64,000 nt of DNA from Tetradesmus obliquus (GCA_030272155.1 CP126193.1:8060001-8124000), one strand, 5' to 3'; shown: positions 47,161 to 60,343, counted from the first letter of the stretch. Program-made: numbers and translations. Notes: generated by a model from the letters alone, not told the origin.

Positions 47161-48994
47161 GGCGCACGGCCAGGCTGGGGCACCTGGTCAGCGGGCAGCA
47201 CTCGCGCAGCTCGTGCTGCTGTGTGCCAGCTCTGTTTCTGATTGTGGTAATGCGGTTTTGACTGGAGGAGTTGCTCTGGTCATGGCTGTTGCGATTGACT
47301 GCCAGGGAACATGCAGGGGTCGCTGATTGCATGCAGAAGAAATTGCTGGCACTTGTGGCAGCACATCATGTCACGCCCGCGTGCCGTAGCATTTCACATA
47401 TTGCCGGCGCCGCCTCTGCCCATGGCGTGGAGCGCTTTGCTGTCGCTGAGGCGGTTGTTGGATGCAGCAGATGATGGGGCAAACAGTTCAGCAGGCAACC
47501 GCTCAGTGATGTTTGTGTGCACGCTATGGGCACAATAGTACAGCAGCCGGCCTTTGCACCGGTTCTTGGGCTATGCAGTTGCTCTTGCAACCGCCTGCAT
47601 GACTGGCAGCTTAACATTTTGCAGTGCAGCATGGCTAATGTTTACGCAGCTGCCACGTGCGCGGCTGTCACGTGGCGGTTGCGGGCAAGTGTGGGGATAC
47701 TTCCGGATCACAGCGATTCTGTCGAGCCAGTGCAGCTGCTGGGCTGGGGCTGCATGGCATGGTTTGAACTGCTGCAAATTTTCTTTGTGCGCCAAACTCA
47801 GCTTGGCAAGTTTTGGTTTTACAATTGGACTCCACCTGCATCTGAATCTGGGTGCTCATTGTTTTGGCACCCACGGCAGCCACCCCCGGAGCTTGTATAG
47901 CATGTTGATGCACACAGGTTGTTAACTTGGAGTTTGCAGAGTTGTTATGGAGTTGTATGTGTTTTTCAAACAGGTGCTTCTCAGAGGGAGGATGTAATCA
48001 CGAAAACACTGTTGGCAACAACATGCAGCCACACATCGTACGCGTTGTGCTGAGCGTATTGTGGGGTGGCACCTGTTTCCTAGGGCACTTGGGGCATCAC
48101 TTCTTCCATGCGAGCAGGGGCATGCAAGAGAGTACGGTGCACCCGCACGTGCGGAGCCCAGATGACAGCATACTGTGCGTAATCGCGTTGCTGGATCAGG
48201 GAGCACCAGCCCAGCCTCTCCTAGCGTTTGGAGTGGGCTGCCATGCAAGCAAGGTCACCACACGGTGCCGCCACGTTCCGTGAAGCATCCCTGCCACAGT
48301 GTCTCACGCGCGTGAATGCAATGCTTGCAATCGCGGCAATTTTAGCAGCAGTACAAGGTCTGACTGCCAGTACAGCGCCTAGCAGCCACGAGCAGCGGCC
48401 AGTGGCAGCCTGGCATGGCTGGTGCAAGCAGCAGCAATTGCAATGGCAGCGGCATCTCAGGCTCAGCAGCAGCCTGCAAGCCAGCGGGTGTTGCGACTCC
48501 CAGCTGCTTGGGCGCGTTTGAGTCAGTCAATCCTCTTGGCTGCGGACGGCCTACACGTCACAGCGTAGCAGAACCCAACGTGGCAAGTTCACAAAATTTG
48601 AAAAGTGTTACCAGTGATCACTCGACACATCCCTATGCCCTGTTTGCAAACGTTTAAAGAGTCGGGAAACAAACTTGCTATCAAAGGCGTGGTTGAAAGA
48701 GATCGTGGAACCAGCCTTTTGTCTGCATTCGTCCGATCATCCGAACAGCACTGTTCCGCCTGTGCTGGACGCAGCTGTCTGCAAACACAGTGACACGACC
48801 CGCAATCGCTTGCAGTGAATATTCGTTGCTTCTGAGAGTGATTTAAGCGCAGAAACATGCAGCTCTGCCGCGCGTTTGGAAGCACCAGCACCACCAGCAG
48901 CAGCACTACAGGCCTGTTTCTTTGCTGACATGCCATCTTGGAGCAGCACTCAGCAGCGCCAGCTAGCCTACAAAAGTTCTGCTAGCAGCTTATA
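47161..48994. other. THF1 3' UTR and upstream region of the POLQ-like gene
   Basis: About 1.8 kb with no supportable gene. A TGTAA at 47993 is a plausible end for THF1. The final 400 bases are AT-richer and non-repetitive, consistent with promoter and 5' UTR. Confidence 0.45.
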
Positions 48995-51176
48995 ATGGCT
49001 AAGCCGGACAGTCACCAGCAGTGTGAGAAGCTGCTGCTGTCGCACTGGGGCTTGCCAAAGCCAGTGCTTGCCGCCTTTGCAAGCAAGGGCTTGACAGAGC
49101 TGTACCCATGGCAGGCGGCAGCTCTGGAGTGTGCTGCGGCAGGCAACAACCTGGTGTACTGCGCTCCTACTTCAGGTAAGGCATGCAGTTGCCACAGCCA
49201 TTGCTGCGCCCCACGGCCCCCTGCAGCCTGCAGCCGCAAGTGTTGCATGCTGTAGCGGATGCTGCTCACAGATCTGCATGCCTGTGGCTGATCTGTGGCA
49301 ACCTGCATGCGCTGCAGGTGGCAAGAGCCTGGTTGCGGAGGTGGTGATGCTGTCGCGCATGCACCAGGCGCAGAAGGCGCTGCATCAGGCCCAGCAGGGC
49401 AGCCACAGGCAGGCGGGTGCGCTGCCGCGGGGGCTGCTGGTGCTGCCCTACCTCAGCATCGTGGCGGAGAAGACGGCGCACCTGTCGCTGCTGCTGGAGG
49501 GCATGAAGTGGCGCGTGACCGGCTACAAGGGCGAGGAGCAGGGCACGCCGCTGGCCGGCAAGGTGCGCAGCCGGCACGCGCCGCCAGCAGCTGCTGCAGC
49601 TGCAGCGTCCCCAACAGCAGCAGCAGTGCTTGCTTGTGCATATGCGCAAGCTTGCGCTGTGTGTCTGACAGCTCCCTTGTTGTCCTGACAATACATGGAG
49701 CTGCTGGTTGCTCTTTGCGTCTTCTGGAGCAGCAGTGTGCCGTCTGATGATGTGTAGGAGTGCATGATGCGTGGTGAGCACAGCAGCACTGCTGGGCCTT
49801 GCAGGAGTGTCGTATCTTACACACAAGGACTGTCAGGCTGACCTGCAACGCAGTGCAGTGCTTTCTGAGGCCAAACATGATCTTTCGCAGCTGTACGCCC
49901 TTTGCCCTGGTCGTTACTTGCTGCTTGACTTCAAGCTGGAACACCTCAGCATCCTTACACTACTGCTGCTGCTGCTGCTGCTGCTGCAGAGTGAGCGCAT
50001 CGCCATTTGCAGCATTGAGAAGGCCAACATGGCCATCAACCACCTCATCCAGGAGCAGCGCCTGCACGAGCTGGTGTCCGTGGTGGTGGACGAGGCGCAC
50101 ATGCTGGCAGACCCGCACAGGTGAGCCAGACGCGCGGCAGGGCGCGGCCGCAGCACAGCGCAGCGCACAGGCACAGGCTGGGGCGGCGCATGATGTGGCA
50201 GCGCAGCAACTGCCAGGCTCAATAACAGCTGGCCACACAGGCAGCCCACAGTGTGGCAGCGCACACAGCGGCTGCCTGTGTGTGCGTACAGCTCTGCTGC
50301 TGGGCACCGCACCTGTGCATGTTGTGCTGTGCTGTGCATGCCTATGCATGGTCTGCTAGTAGACAACCGCAGCAGCTGTGCGTGTGGCCGGCCGATTGCT
50401 TGCATGCAGACAGCAATGGCCGGCAATAGTGTAGCAAGCTGCAGCAGCTCTAATGCCGTGGTCGCCTGCTGCGTGCTGCCTGCGCTGCAGGGGCGCCGCG
50501 CTGGAGATGCTGCTGAGCAAGCTGGTGGCGTGCAGGGGCCGCTGCAGTGTGCAGGTGGTGGCCATGAGCGCCACCATGAGCGGCCTGGACAGCCTCAGCG
50601 CGTGGCTGGGTGGGCACCTCTTCCTCACCAACTTCAGGCCCGTGCCGCTAAGCGAGCACGCCGTGTTTGGCGGCACCGTGTACGCCAAGGCGGGCCAGAC
50701 CAGCGGTGAGCAGCGCACCGGCTGCAGCCGCAGCAGCCGACAGGCACAGCAGCACACAATGCCAGTGACAAATGCTGCCCTTGAGGTCAACACAGGCAAT
50801 ATCTGAGAAGGGCATTGAAGCAGCTGGCTGTACTCGTGCATGGGCTGCTGCTCAGCAAAATGTTTGTGCAGGCACATGCACAGCGAGTTGTGGCAGTGGC
50901 CCAGGCACCACACCTTGGTTGGCCCGCCTCGATGATGCTGACGATGGTGCCTGCCCTCCGCTGCTTGCAGGAGGCGGCTCTGATGCCAATGGCTGGCCGC
51001 TGGTGGAGCAGCGCAGGTGGGACGCACGTTAAAACCACGTGTGCTCAGCATGGACAGCATGCACGCGCAAGTTGTGAAGGGAAGCTTGGTACCTGTGCAT
51101 GCCGTTGGTTGTTGTGCAAACAACACCTTGGCTGTTGGCCGCCTGTTGCTGGGCCACCTTCATATCAAGGTTCCGC

Positions 51177-51208
<32 letters not shown>

Positions 51209-53744
51209 GCTGCGTCACCGCACGTGCACTGCAGGCTGCCTGTGCAGGGCAAGTCTGACAGGGACGCACTGCTGGCCCTGGTGGCGGAGGTGGTGGTGGA
51301 GTCGCACAGCGTGCTGGTGTTCTGCGCGGGCAGGGCAGCGGCGCAGAGCTGCGCGGCCATGCTGGCGGGCGAGCTGGGCCGGCTGGTGGGGCCGCCCTCA
51401 GCTGCGCAGGCTGCGGCGCGCGCTGAGCTGGTGGCGGAGCTGCGCGTGGCGCTGGCGGGCGGGGTCAACGCGGAGCTGGAGCGCATGATGGGTGAGGCGT
51501 GCATGATGGGTGAGGCGTGCATGGTGTGCAGGCACGCAGATGCAGCAGCGCTGCTCCCGCCGCTTGCTGTGATGCATGCATGCATGCGCCAGAGCTGCCG
51601 TCAGTGCGTGTTGCCAGGTGGAATGTTTGCCGTCATGCCGATCAAGTGACGCCACGCGGTCTGCACAGCATGTTCCATGGCGTGTTACCTTTTACAGAGC
51701 AGTGTGTAGGAGCATTAAATGCACGAGTTTTGTCTAATGATGGCGCATGCACCATGGCTGCACACGCCAGTGCCTAGCGGTTGTATGGCAAGCCTGCATT
51801 TGCCTACCTATGCCATCGGAGCAGTGGGTGAGGTCACACCTGCAACTGCTGCCCTCATGCGCTGCCTACGCCGCCGTCTGCATCTGCGCCTGCTGCTGTG
51901 CTCAGCCGCTGGCGTGGCGTACCACCATGCGGGGCTCACGCACCAGGAGCGGGGCGTGGTGGAGGCGGGCTACCGCAGCGGCGCGCTGCTGGCGCTGACC
52001 GCCACCTCCACACTGGCCGCGGGCGTCAACCTGCCCGCGCGGCGCGTCATCCTACGCAGCCTATGGCAGGGCGCGGGCCCCGTGGGGCGTGCGCAGTACC
52101 TGCAGATGGTGGGCCGGGCGGGGCGCGCAGGTGAGCGGCGGCGGGTGGGGGCTCCTGTACGGCTGCTTGATCAGGTTGATTGCTGTGCATGTTGGGAATT
52201 GTGTGCTGGGTGGCAGTGTGTGAAGGCACTGGCCTGCAAGTGGCGGTCATGATGTATGCCCAAAATTCACTGACGCAGTGTAGCACACTGTCAGGTCACT
52301 GGCCTGGTTGACCCTGCCGGGCTTGGTGACTTGGGTTTGAACAGTGCACTGCGTGGTTACGGCTTGTAGGCCCGCGATTCCCTCCTGAGGCATCCATTTT
52401 TTTGGGTTGAGTCAAGAATGTGCTGCATGAAGGCTTTGCGTTTGCATGACTGCATCAAGACGTCATACGTGTGCTGCGTTGCCCGCAGGCCAGTCCCCTG
52501 TAGGCGAGTCGTTCCTGATGGGCCAGGGCGCGGCAGGCTCAGCCACCAGCGGCCAGTGGGCGGCAGTGTGCGCACTCATGTCAGCGCCACTGCCAGGTGA
52601 GCGCGCAGCAGCAGCTGCAGCTGCTGGCTGTGCACTCGTACATGCTCCTCAACCGCAGCTGCAATTGGGCTATATGAGTGGCTGCTGCACTGTATTTACT
52701 GTCCTGTTCAGGCTGTGCCACACCTTTTCATAGCGACCCATGCCTTCTCACTATCCTTCTTAGCTGTGGCACATGCGCTGTCGCTGTCTGTCCTTGCTGC
52801 AGCGCTGTGCTCGCAGCTGGTGGCACAGCCCAGCCAGCAGCCCGCTGCCAGCATGGGGCAGCCCAGCGGCAGCGGCGGCCAAGCCGCTGGCAGCGGCCCC
52901 CCGCAGCCCCAGCCTGCTGCAGCACCACTGCCAGGCCCTGAGCGCAATGCACAGCCCAGCCTGCAGCAGCTGCTGCTGCATGCCGTGGCTGCTGGGCTTG
53001 TCGGTACAGGGCCGAGCGTGCTGAGCCTGCTGCAGTGAGTTGCGCCCAGTGAGGCAGCCAGGCTGTCAGGAGCAGCAGTGGCAGTGCATGCATTGCAGAG
53101 CATGCAGTGCTGTTACATCCAGGCTGCTGCCAGGCGCAGGAGAGCATGCTGCTCAGTGTTGTCTCGCCCTGCTTATTGCCTGCCATGTTGCAAGCTGCGT
53201 TGGCACAGTACTGCCTGGCATGCGAGCAGCATGCATTGCTCACCTGCATGCTGCGCGGTGCTTGCTGCTGCCCTCGCAGGAGCACGCTGTCCTACCACCA
53301 GCTGCCGTTTGCAGACCTGGCTGATGCTGCGCGCTCTGCGCTGACCGCGCTGCGCGCCCGCCGGCTGCTGAGCCTGAAGCCTGAGGGCCCCTCGCGGCCC
53401 AGCGCCTGGGAGCTGACGCCGCTGGGCGAGGCTGTGGTGGCCAGCATGCTGCCGCCAGACCTGGGCCTGCTGCTGCACAGCAGGATGTCCAACCTCATGT
53501 CCTGCCTGGTGCTTGGCGGGCACCTGCACCTGCTGTTCATGCTGCAGCCCGACCCGCTTTTTGCCATCTATGACTGGAACGCATGGGCGCGCCTCACCAA
53601 GGACTTCACCGCCGCGCACAAGTGCGTGCACAGCGGTGTGCATGCGCTTCTGTGCGTGAACTGCTTGCGCAGACAAGCATGCGTGTCCTTTTACGTGCTG
53701 CAACCAGTGCACTGTTGCTGAACAGGGTGTTGACGTGGGTGCTT

Positions 53745-53790
<46 letters not shown>

Positions 53791-56700
53791 GCACTTGCTT
53801 CATATACAGGCGCGTTGCAGATGTGGCGGGCGTGCAGCTGTCCTACATCGACCGCCGCATCGCTGGCATGAGGGGCGACGCCGCCACGGACGCCAAGCAC
53901 GCGCGCCTGGCTGGCGCTGTGCTGCTGGACATGGTGGTGGGCGACGCCTCATGCGTGCACAGCCTGGAGGGTGCCTGGGGCCAGCCCAATGGCCTCACCA
54001 AGGCAGGTGAGGAGCCACGTGGTGCTGCACTGGGCATGGCTACCAAGCAGAGGCGCCGGGCTCATGGGGCTGACATGGTCCTGCGGCTCAAAAATATTGG
54101 CAGCAGTTGTCGATGCTGTTGTTTTTGCGCGCTTGCTGCACCTGTGCTTCAGCAGCTGCTTGGGCTCGTGCACTCGCTGCATCACCGCTCAGGGTATCAA
54201 CAACACTATATGCAGCTTTTTGATGTTATGTGTGTCGGCATTGCCGTTTGCTGATTGTTCTGGCATGTATATCGACTGCAGGGATCACGCGCGGCCAGAT
54301 GCAGCAATGGCAGGCAGAGGTGTCCAAAACTGCAGCCATGGCCGCCCTATTAGCAAGCAATGCTGGCTGGTGGCAACTGGAGGCGCTGCTTGCGCCCTTG
54401 TCTGCTCAAGCGGCTGCAGGAGTGCGGCCCGAGCTGCTGCCACTCATGGAGGTGAGCTGCGCAGCGGGAGTAGCACCTCTCGTGGTGTCAAAGTCTCAAT
54501 GCGACATGTCGCAACATATGATGGACATGTTTCTGGTTCACATGGCTAGCCACGGCATATAACATCTCTATGGTTGTGCATGTGCATGTGCTGCTTGCAC
54601 ACAGACGGTTCTCTTGCAATATTCTGCTGTGCTTGCCCTGCTGCAGGTGTCTGGCATGCAGCCTTCGCACGCAGCCGCCCTCCATGCCGCTGGCTACCTG
54701 CGCCCTGAGCTGCTGGTGTGTGCAGCTGAGAGTGAGATAACCGCTGCACTAGCAGCCAAGCTGCCCGCCAACCCGTTGAAGCGAAAAGACAATGACAAGA
54801 AGTAAGCTGCAGCATGATTCCTTGGTGCAGCAGCCTGCTTCCATGATGCCCAGAGAGAGAGAGCTTTGCAAGCACAGCAGATGAAGTGTCACACAACACA
54901 ACTGTTGCCTTGAGTAAGACTGTGCTTGGCTTTGCACATCCTCTGCGTTTTAGGTTTCTGTCCGCTGCACATAATCTGTCATATGTTCATGTTGCCGTTT
55001 TCTGCTGCACTAGGAAACAACAAGGTCTGGGCGGCTACGGCACCAACGCTCTAGTGGCGCGCGCTGCCAAGTCCCTGCTAGCAGCAGCACGGCAACATGC
55101 TGTGCTTGCTGCGACAGCAAAGGCTGCTGACGCAGAGCTGGGTGGCACTCAGGTGGGCGGAGCTGCTGTGGTCAGCGGCACCACACACATTGGACCAGCA
55201 ATAGCTTCTGTGGTGAAGGTTCCAAGCAGTGCGTTTGTCAGCCTCCTGCAGCTTTGCAGCGGTTCTGCAAATTGCATGTCTTGTGTTCATCTTTTGCTGG
55301 ACCACCACCTGAAAGGGTGATGCCGCCTATCATCGCACATGGAGTGCACTGACACTTTGGCCGCGTGTATTGTCTTTCTGCATTGCAGGTGGATGCATTT
55401 TCTCTCGTGCGACCTCTCAGCGGCCAGGCTGCAGTGCATCAAGTGCAGGCGCGGCAGGATGACCCTTTGCTGCAACAACTGCTTGATGCCTGGCAACTGC
55501 AGCCAAGTTTTGCTTTTGCAGTAGTGGCGGACCAGCGACAGTGCAATGTGCCAGGGTGCCCTGCATCTAGTGGCACCATGCAGCGGATATTCGACACTGC
55601 TGGAGATACCACAGGCGATGTCGGTTTGCCTCCTTGCAACACCCTCCACTGCCCGCGCCCTACCCACTTGGTCTTGTGCTGGGCAGACAAGGAGGCAGCT
55701 GTGCTACACCTACCAAGCTGCAGCCCGCCCGGTGAGGATGCTGTCAGCCGGCGCATTTGGACTGTCGTCAAGGCAGTTTTTGAGGACGCCACCCGCACTG
55801 CAACGTGTTGTGGCTCTGCAGCTGCAATTGCAGCACTGGCCGCAGTAGGCGTGCATTGCAGGCTGACGGTGGACGACCCGTGTGTGGCTTTTTTGTTGTG
55901 GCAACCACGGGCTTTGGAGCAGCTAGCAGAGCAAGCTCAGCAGCAACAATATAGTGACGAGAAGCAACAACATATGAGCCCTGAGGCGGATGTGATGCAT
56001 GCAGCACAGGCGTTGGTGCTGAGCAACAGCTTTAGGTTGTCTGTACCTGTGATGGAGGGTATCCTTGCCTCTGCAGCTCGGACAGCGTTGCTAGCGCGTG
56101 CTCTGATGCCACCGCTGCGCGCCATTCTTGTGCAACACCGCTTATGCCACACATATGAGTGTGTGGAGCGGCCGTTGCAGCGTGTCTTTGCCGGGGTCAG
56201 GGTAGATGGGTTGCGCATGGCCTTAAGCAGCATTGAAGGGCAGCTGCAAGAATGCAAGCAGCAGCGCGCCGTGCTGCAACAACACGCATCCAAGCTGCTG
56301 CATGGCCATAATAGCATCGACATCAGCGTGCCAGCACATGTGCGGTTACTGCTGACACAACTGCACCTTGTTCACAGCAAGCGCGAGCATCAGTCGCAAC
56401 AACCTTTGATTGTTGTATTGCAAGATTCTGTGCGCAACGCTTTGAAGTACAACCAGCATCAGCTACTGCCACTCTTGCGGTGCTTGCTTTCATATCACCT
56501 GCTTGAAAACAAGGAGGAAACCTTGAGGGCATTGGCGCAAATGGCCATGGGGCCTGACGTTGACAACGACAGCACCATGCGTAGGAGCGGTGCATGTGAT
56601 GTTGTCCTTCAGCCACTGCCGTATTGTGCGGCTTTGAGTGGTGGAGTCGTCACATGTCTTCCTAGCTGCCTGGATTTCCTCACACAACAACAAGTATCAC

Positions 56701-58180
56701 CATGTCTCCCTGTCGTGGCATCTGAGGGCAGCATGGCTGATCTTGGGATAACATCGCTTGCATCACCCACACCTGTTGTGGCAATGTTGCCTTGCCATCG
56801 GCATGATGCGCAGTGTGAGCACTATGAGCAACAATGGGTCATGTTGTGCTCTGTAGCCGAGGCGCCACCAATGACCGTGGTGAACTCCTTATTGCCACTG
56901 CATGACCTTGGAGGCAGTGCTGCATGCACGCACTCTGGTTGTGTGCGGTATTGGTGCAGCACAACCAACACCATCCAAGATGCACAACTCTGCACGTCGT
57001 TGCTCCACACTATGGAGACAACACTCGACGCGTGCTTGCCTGTGGAGTCTGTGACTTTGATGCCGGGGCCCGTGGGTATCCTCTCTTTTGTTCAACCCTG
57101 CGATGAAGCTTGCACTTTTGTTGGACTAGACCTGCAACAACTCCCGCTGGTGGTGATTGCAGCCCTTTCCAGTGATCCCGTTCTGCTTGCTGCGTTGTCA
57201 GCTTCAGACCCACTAGAGGCTGCGGCTGCGCAGTGGGTGAAGTGCACTGGCTTGCACGCAAGCACCCAAGACAAATTGCAATCACATGTTGCTGGTGGTG
57301 CATTGAATGGCACACCGGTGTTGTCATCTTGTGTGCAACGTGCCTTGTTTGGTGTGGCATTGGATGCACTTGTGCTGGGCCAAAAGCCTTCGGTGCAACG
57401 GGCCTTGCTAGGACTTGAGCAATCGGTGGACCTTGCAGATTCATTGTTGGTGGCTTTCCCTGCACTGGCTTCATGGCGTATGGACATGCTGGAGGAGTGC
57501 CGGAGAACTGGGTGAGTAGCACTGTCATCATTGTTAGCGCTGCATGAACACATTACGCGCGTTGCTTGCTTTCAAGTTGCATGGAACGAGCAATTCTTGC
57601 TGACAACCACGCTTTAATATAGCATGCTTGTGGCAGCTGGTATCCTGGCAACCTGTTGCATCCAAATGTGTCCATGTGCAGAGGCACGGCGCCAACCAAT
57701 TTGCGTGTTTGTGTGTCTGTTAGCACAACGCTCGCTAGTCTTGTTGATGAGGACTCACAACACGTATTTTGCCTTTGTCCTCCGTGCAGGTACCTCAACA
57801 CCTGGCTGCGCAAGATACCGTTCAAGCTACCCAAGCCACCTACCAACGGCGCCGACGCTCGAGTTGTCAAAGCCGCAGAACGCACGGCAACAAGCGTTGC
57901 TATCTTGGCCTGTTGTGGAGATTTGGAGCGCATGGCAATGGCTGCTTTTATTGAGTCTTGCTCCACTTGCTTGTCATGTAGACTTGCAGTATGCGGTGGT
58001 GGGATGGTGGCCGCACAAGTTCCATCATCCTTTGCTGTTGTGTTACTCAAGTCTCTGGCAATGGATGTGACCGACAAGATGCTGGCGACACTGAAGCTAG
58101 CATCACCGTCGAAGCTCCCATTTTGGTGGTGGTGGGGTCCCAACCTGGACATGTTGAGAACCAATCGGTTCACCGTGTGA
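48995..58180 (+). CDS. POLQ: DNA polymerase theta-like protein: superfamily 2 helicase fused to a degenerate Pol I-type domain; 16 exons, about 1740 aa
   Basis: Polymerase theta repairs double-strand breaks by end joining (TEBICHI in plants). Exons: 48995-49175, 49318-49562, 49990-50120, 50491-50705, 50971-51016, 51235-51491, 51906-52130, 52489-52596, 52803-53034, 53280-53621, 53810-54006, 54282-54451, 54647-54801, 55014-55218, 55389-57511, 57790-58180; phases agree throughout. Helicase motifs are intact: APTSGGKS (about 56-63), SIEKAN, DEAH (176-179), MSAT (211-214), [32 protein letters not shown] (to 433). An HhH-like segment ([17 protein letters not shown]) ends this half near residue 834. 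Residues about 904-1740 align with family A polymerase in order (motif A region, O-helix, [18 protein letters not shown], motif C). The key residues are lost: only Asp1484 of motif A remains, and motif C reads CGGGM. The joint rests on intron 54802-55013; if it is retained, TAA follows at once and gives a helicase-only protein. Two adjacent genes remain an alternative. Confidence 0.85.
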
Positions 58181-59149
58181 TCTGGCAAGAGTTACAAGGC
58201 TTGCCATAAATAAACTTCAAGCTAAGCACGCTGCATAGTGACAGCGTGCATGTGTTGTTGATGTTCAATGTGCGCGAGTGTATGTATACTTTACAATGTC
58301 TGTTGTGTTGTGCGTCATGGTGTCTTAATTAGTTTTGCTTGATTAAATGCCGTTACGCAACCACCATGATGCCCATAAGCTGGGACATGCATAACCCGCC
58401 TTATTCTCCTCTAACTTCAGGCACGGCGGGGGTTTTGCTTGAGCCCGTGGCACGTGTTGCATGCATGATTATATGCAACACCAGCCCTTTGTGCCTTGTC
58501 ACTTGTAAATTGTGGTCCTCCAAATCACGTGCAATACCGTAGTAACGCTTGATGATTTGACAGCCCGGAAAATTATTTCATTTTAAAAGATTTGACAGCA
58601 ATTTTTGACCATTTTTTCTTTGACTTTTGACAGGGCTCAAAATACCTTTAAATGAACATTTGACACCCAAAAAAACCATGTTTTGTCAATTTTCTGCTGT
58701 AAGACCGTACCTACCAACCCTTCACTGCTTTTGTTGAAAAGCAACTCAGTGAGTTACCATTGTTGCAAACTGGGGGAAATTTTGGGCTTTTCGCCGCTAT
58801 TTTGCAATCTTACTTATAATGAATAATACACATTGACAGTCCGAAAAATTATCATCTATCATCTATCATATGCTTAAATTTGACAAAATCGATCTGAAAA
58901 ATACAAACACTGTTTTGACAGTCCCCAAAATAGGGGTTTTGTCAATTCATCATGTGTCACGACATTACGTGCATTGTATTTGGCTTGGTGAGATATCTAT
59001 TCTCTTCCCATGATCGACTATGTCACTTGCGTGTCTTCTTGGACTACGCACATGATGATGCTTGAACGAGAAAATTTCCACGTTTGTAGGAGTGATTGCA
59101 TCCAACGGGCTTGGTTACTTTTGTAACTTCCAAAATGTGCATGCTGACC
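58181..59149. other. POLQ-like 3' region and an AT-rich, TTGACA-repeat island
   Basis: The first 380 bases are POLQ 3' UTR and flank. From about 58550 the DNA is markedly AT-rich, unlike anything else in the window. TTTGACA/TGTCAAA words recur, and a near-duplicate block starting TTGACAG appears at about 58557 and 58836. No coding potential is seen. Confidence 0.55.
58504..58508 (+). terminator. Candidate TGTAA poly(A) signal of the POLQ-like gene
   Basis: This is the first TGTAA after the stop codon, 324 bases downstream, just before the composition changes. Confidence 0.45.
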
Positions 59150-59592
59150 AACCATTGTCACTTGATCACACTATCACTCCCTAGAGCGATAGACATGTGA
59201 GTACTCAGAGCTACGCTCTTACCTCACTATGGCTTACGCGAGAAGACTTTGTGTAGGTGGTTACAACAATACTGTTGTGGGTGTGGCAACCAAAACTAGC
59301 AATTGAGGCCGTTCTCAACCAACCTCATAAAGACATGATAGCAAAATCACAGGCATGATGATAGCGCAATTTTCACCCACTCAATCCACAACCACAAGAC
59401 AAGCAACTGAGGTCCTGAGGTCCTTCTGTCATCTCAGACTTTTGCTCAAGCTATTGATGATGCTGATGAGTTTTTTTTCTGCGATTTTCGTCTGACGGTT
59501 TGGACGATGATGAGTTGTTCTTCGATGTTTCCTCCCCCTATGAGCCTCTCGTTGGCTCCTGACTGGGGTTCCCACTCCTCGTTGAGTGGAGC

Positions 59593-59632
59593 ATGTAATG
59601 TAATGTAATGTAATGTAATGTAATGTAATGTA
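59593..59632. repeat. (ATGTA)8 microsatellite
   Basis: Eight perfect 5-bp units lie inside the decayed element, between blocks B and C. Confidence 0.95.
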
Positions 59633-59797
59633 TGCAACACGCAGATCTAAACCAGCCAAGAATATGCGATTTTCATCCGTTGCTTCAACATGCGCCTACA
59701 CTGCCACCCAAGCTGCTGGCAGCAAGGTTGGGCCGGGCCCGTTGTGTCTTCAGGTTGGATGATCGATGAACACTCCTGCAAGAAATGATCAAGCTTC

Positions 59798-60079
59798 ACC
59801 ACATACCAGGGTTAAGTGCTCTGCCAGATTTCCACCCCGTACACGCGCCGATTTTCACACACCATGACCATGCATGCATTGCTCTTGCGCAACCTTGCTG
59901 CTGCTGGCGGGGCGCCGGCAACAGTGATGGGCTATGGTACAAGACCACATACCATGGTTAACTGCTCCGCCGCATTTTCGCCCCTCACACGCGCTCATCT
60001 TCACACACCATGGCCATTCAACCTTGCTGCTGCTGGCGGTGCGCCCGCAGCAGTTCTGCCGGGCTGTGGTACAAGTATT
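59798..60079. repeat. Diverged tandem duplication, period about 146 bp
   Basis: Two copies, 59798-59943 and 59944-60079, both begin ACCACATACCA and contain AACCTTGCTGCTGCTGGCGG and a GGCTRTGGTACAAG block. They cover the 3' end of the recombinase remnant and its flank. Confidence 0.7.
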
Positions 60080-60343
60080 GCCGCACTACGGACTCCAACG
60101 CGCCATCAACATGATCTGCCGTACTGTCACCCCTTGCTGCATTGCCGAGGTAGCTCCGCCCCTGCGCAACGAGTGCGCTGCATACAGATCCCAGTTCTGC
60201 ACCCCAACCGCCTCCAGCGCCTTGCGCATGCGCACCCCACACTGGTGTCGTGCGGGCGCTGCTGTTTGCCCTTGCACGCAGGGAACACATGCCCAACATG
60301 GCCACCGCGCGCATCTTGCACAGCCAACCGCCGTAGGCGCCAC
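60018..60343 (-). pseudogene. Tyrosine-recombinase remnant, C-terminal part only
   Basis: In two frames it encodes WDLYAAHSLRRGGAT and RQYLYHSPAELL, closely matching the intact recombinase at 61998-63056. The HxxR and Tyr motifs survive, but a frameshift separates them and the N-terminal two thirds are missing. Confidence 0.75.

Noticed and set aside
59593-59632. (ATGTA)8 considered as a telomeric or regulatory array
   Set aside because: Too short and not a telomere unit; an ordinary microsatellite inside a decayed element.
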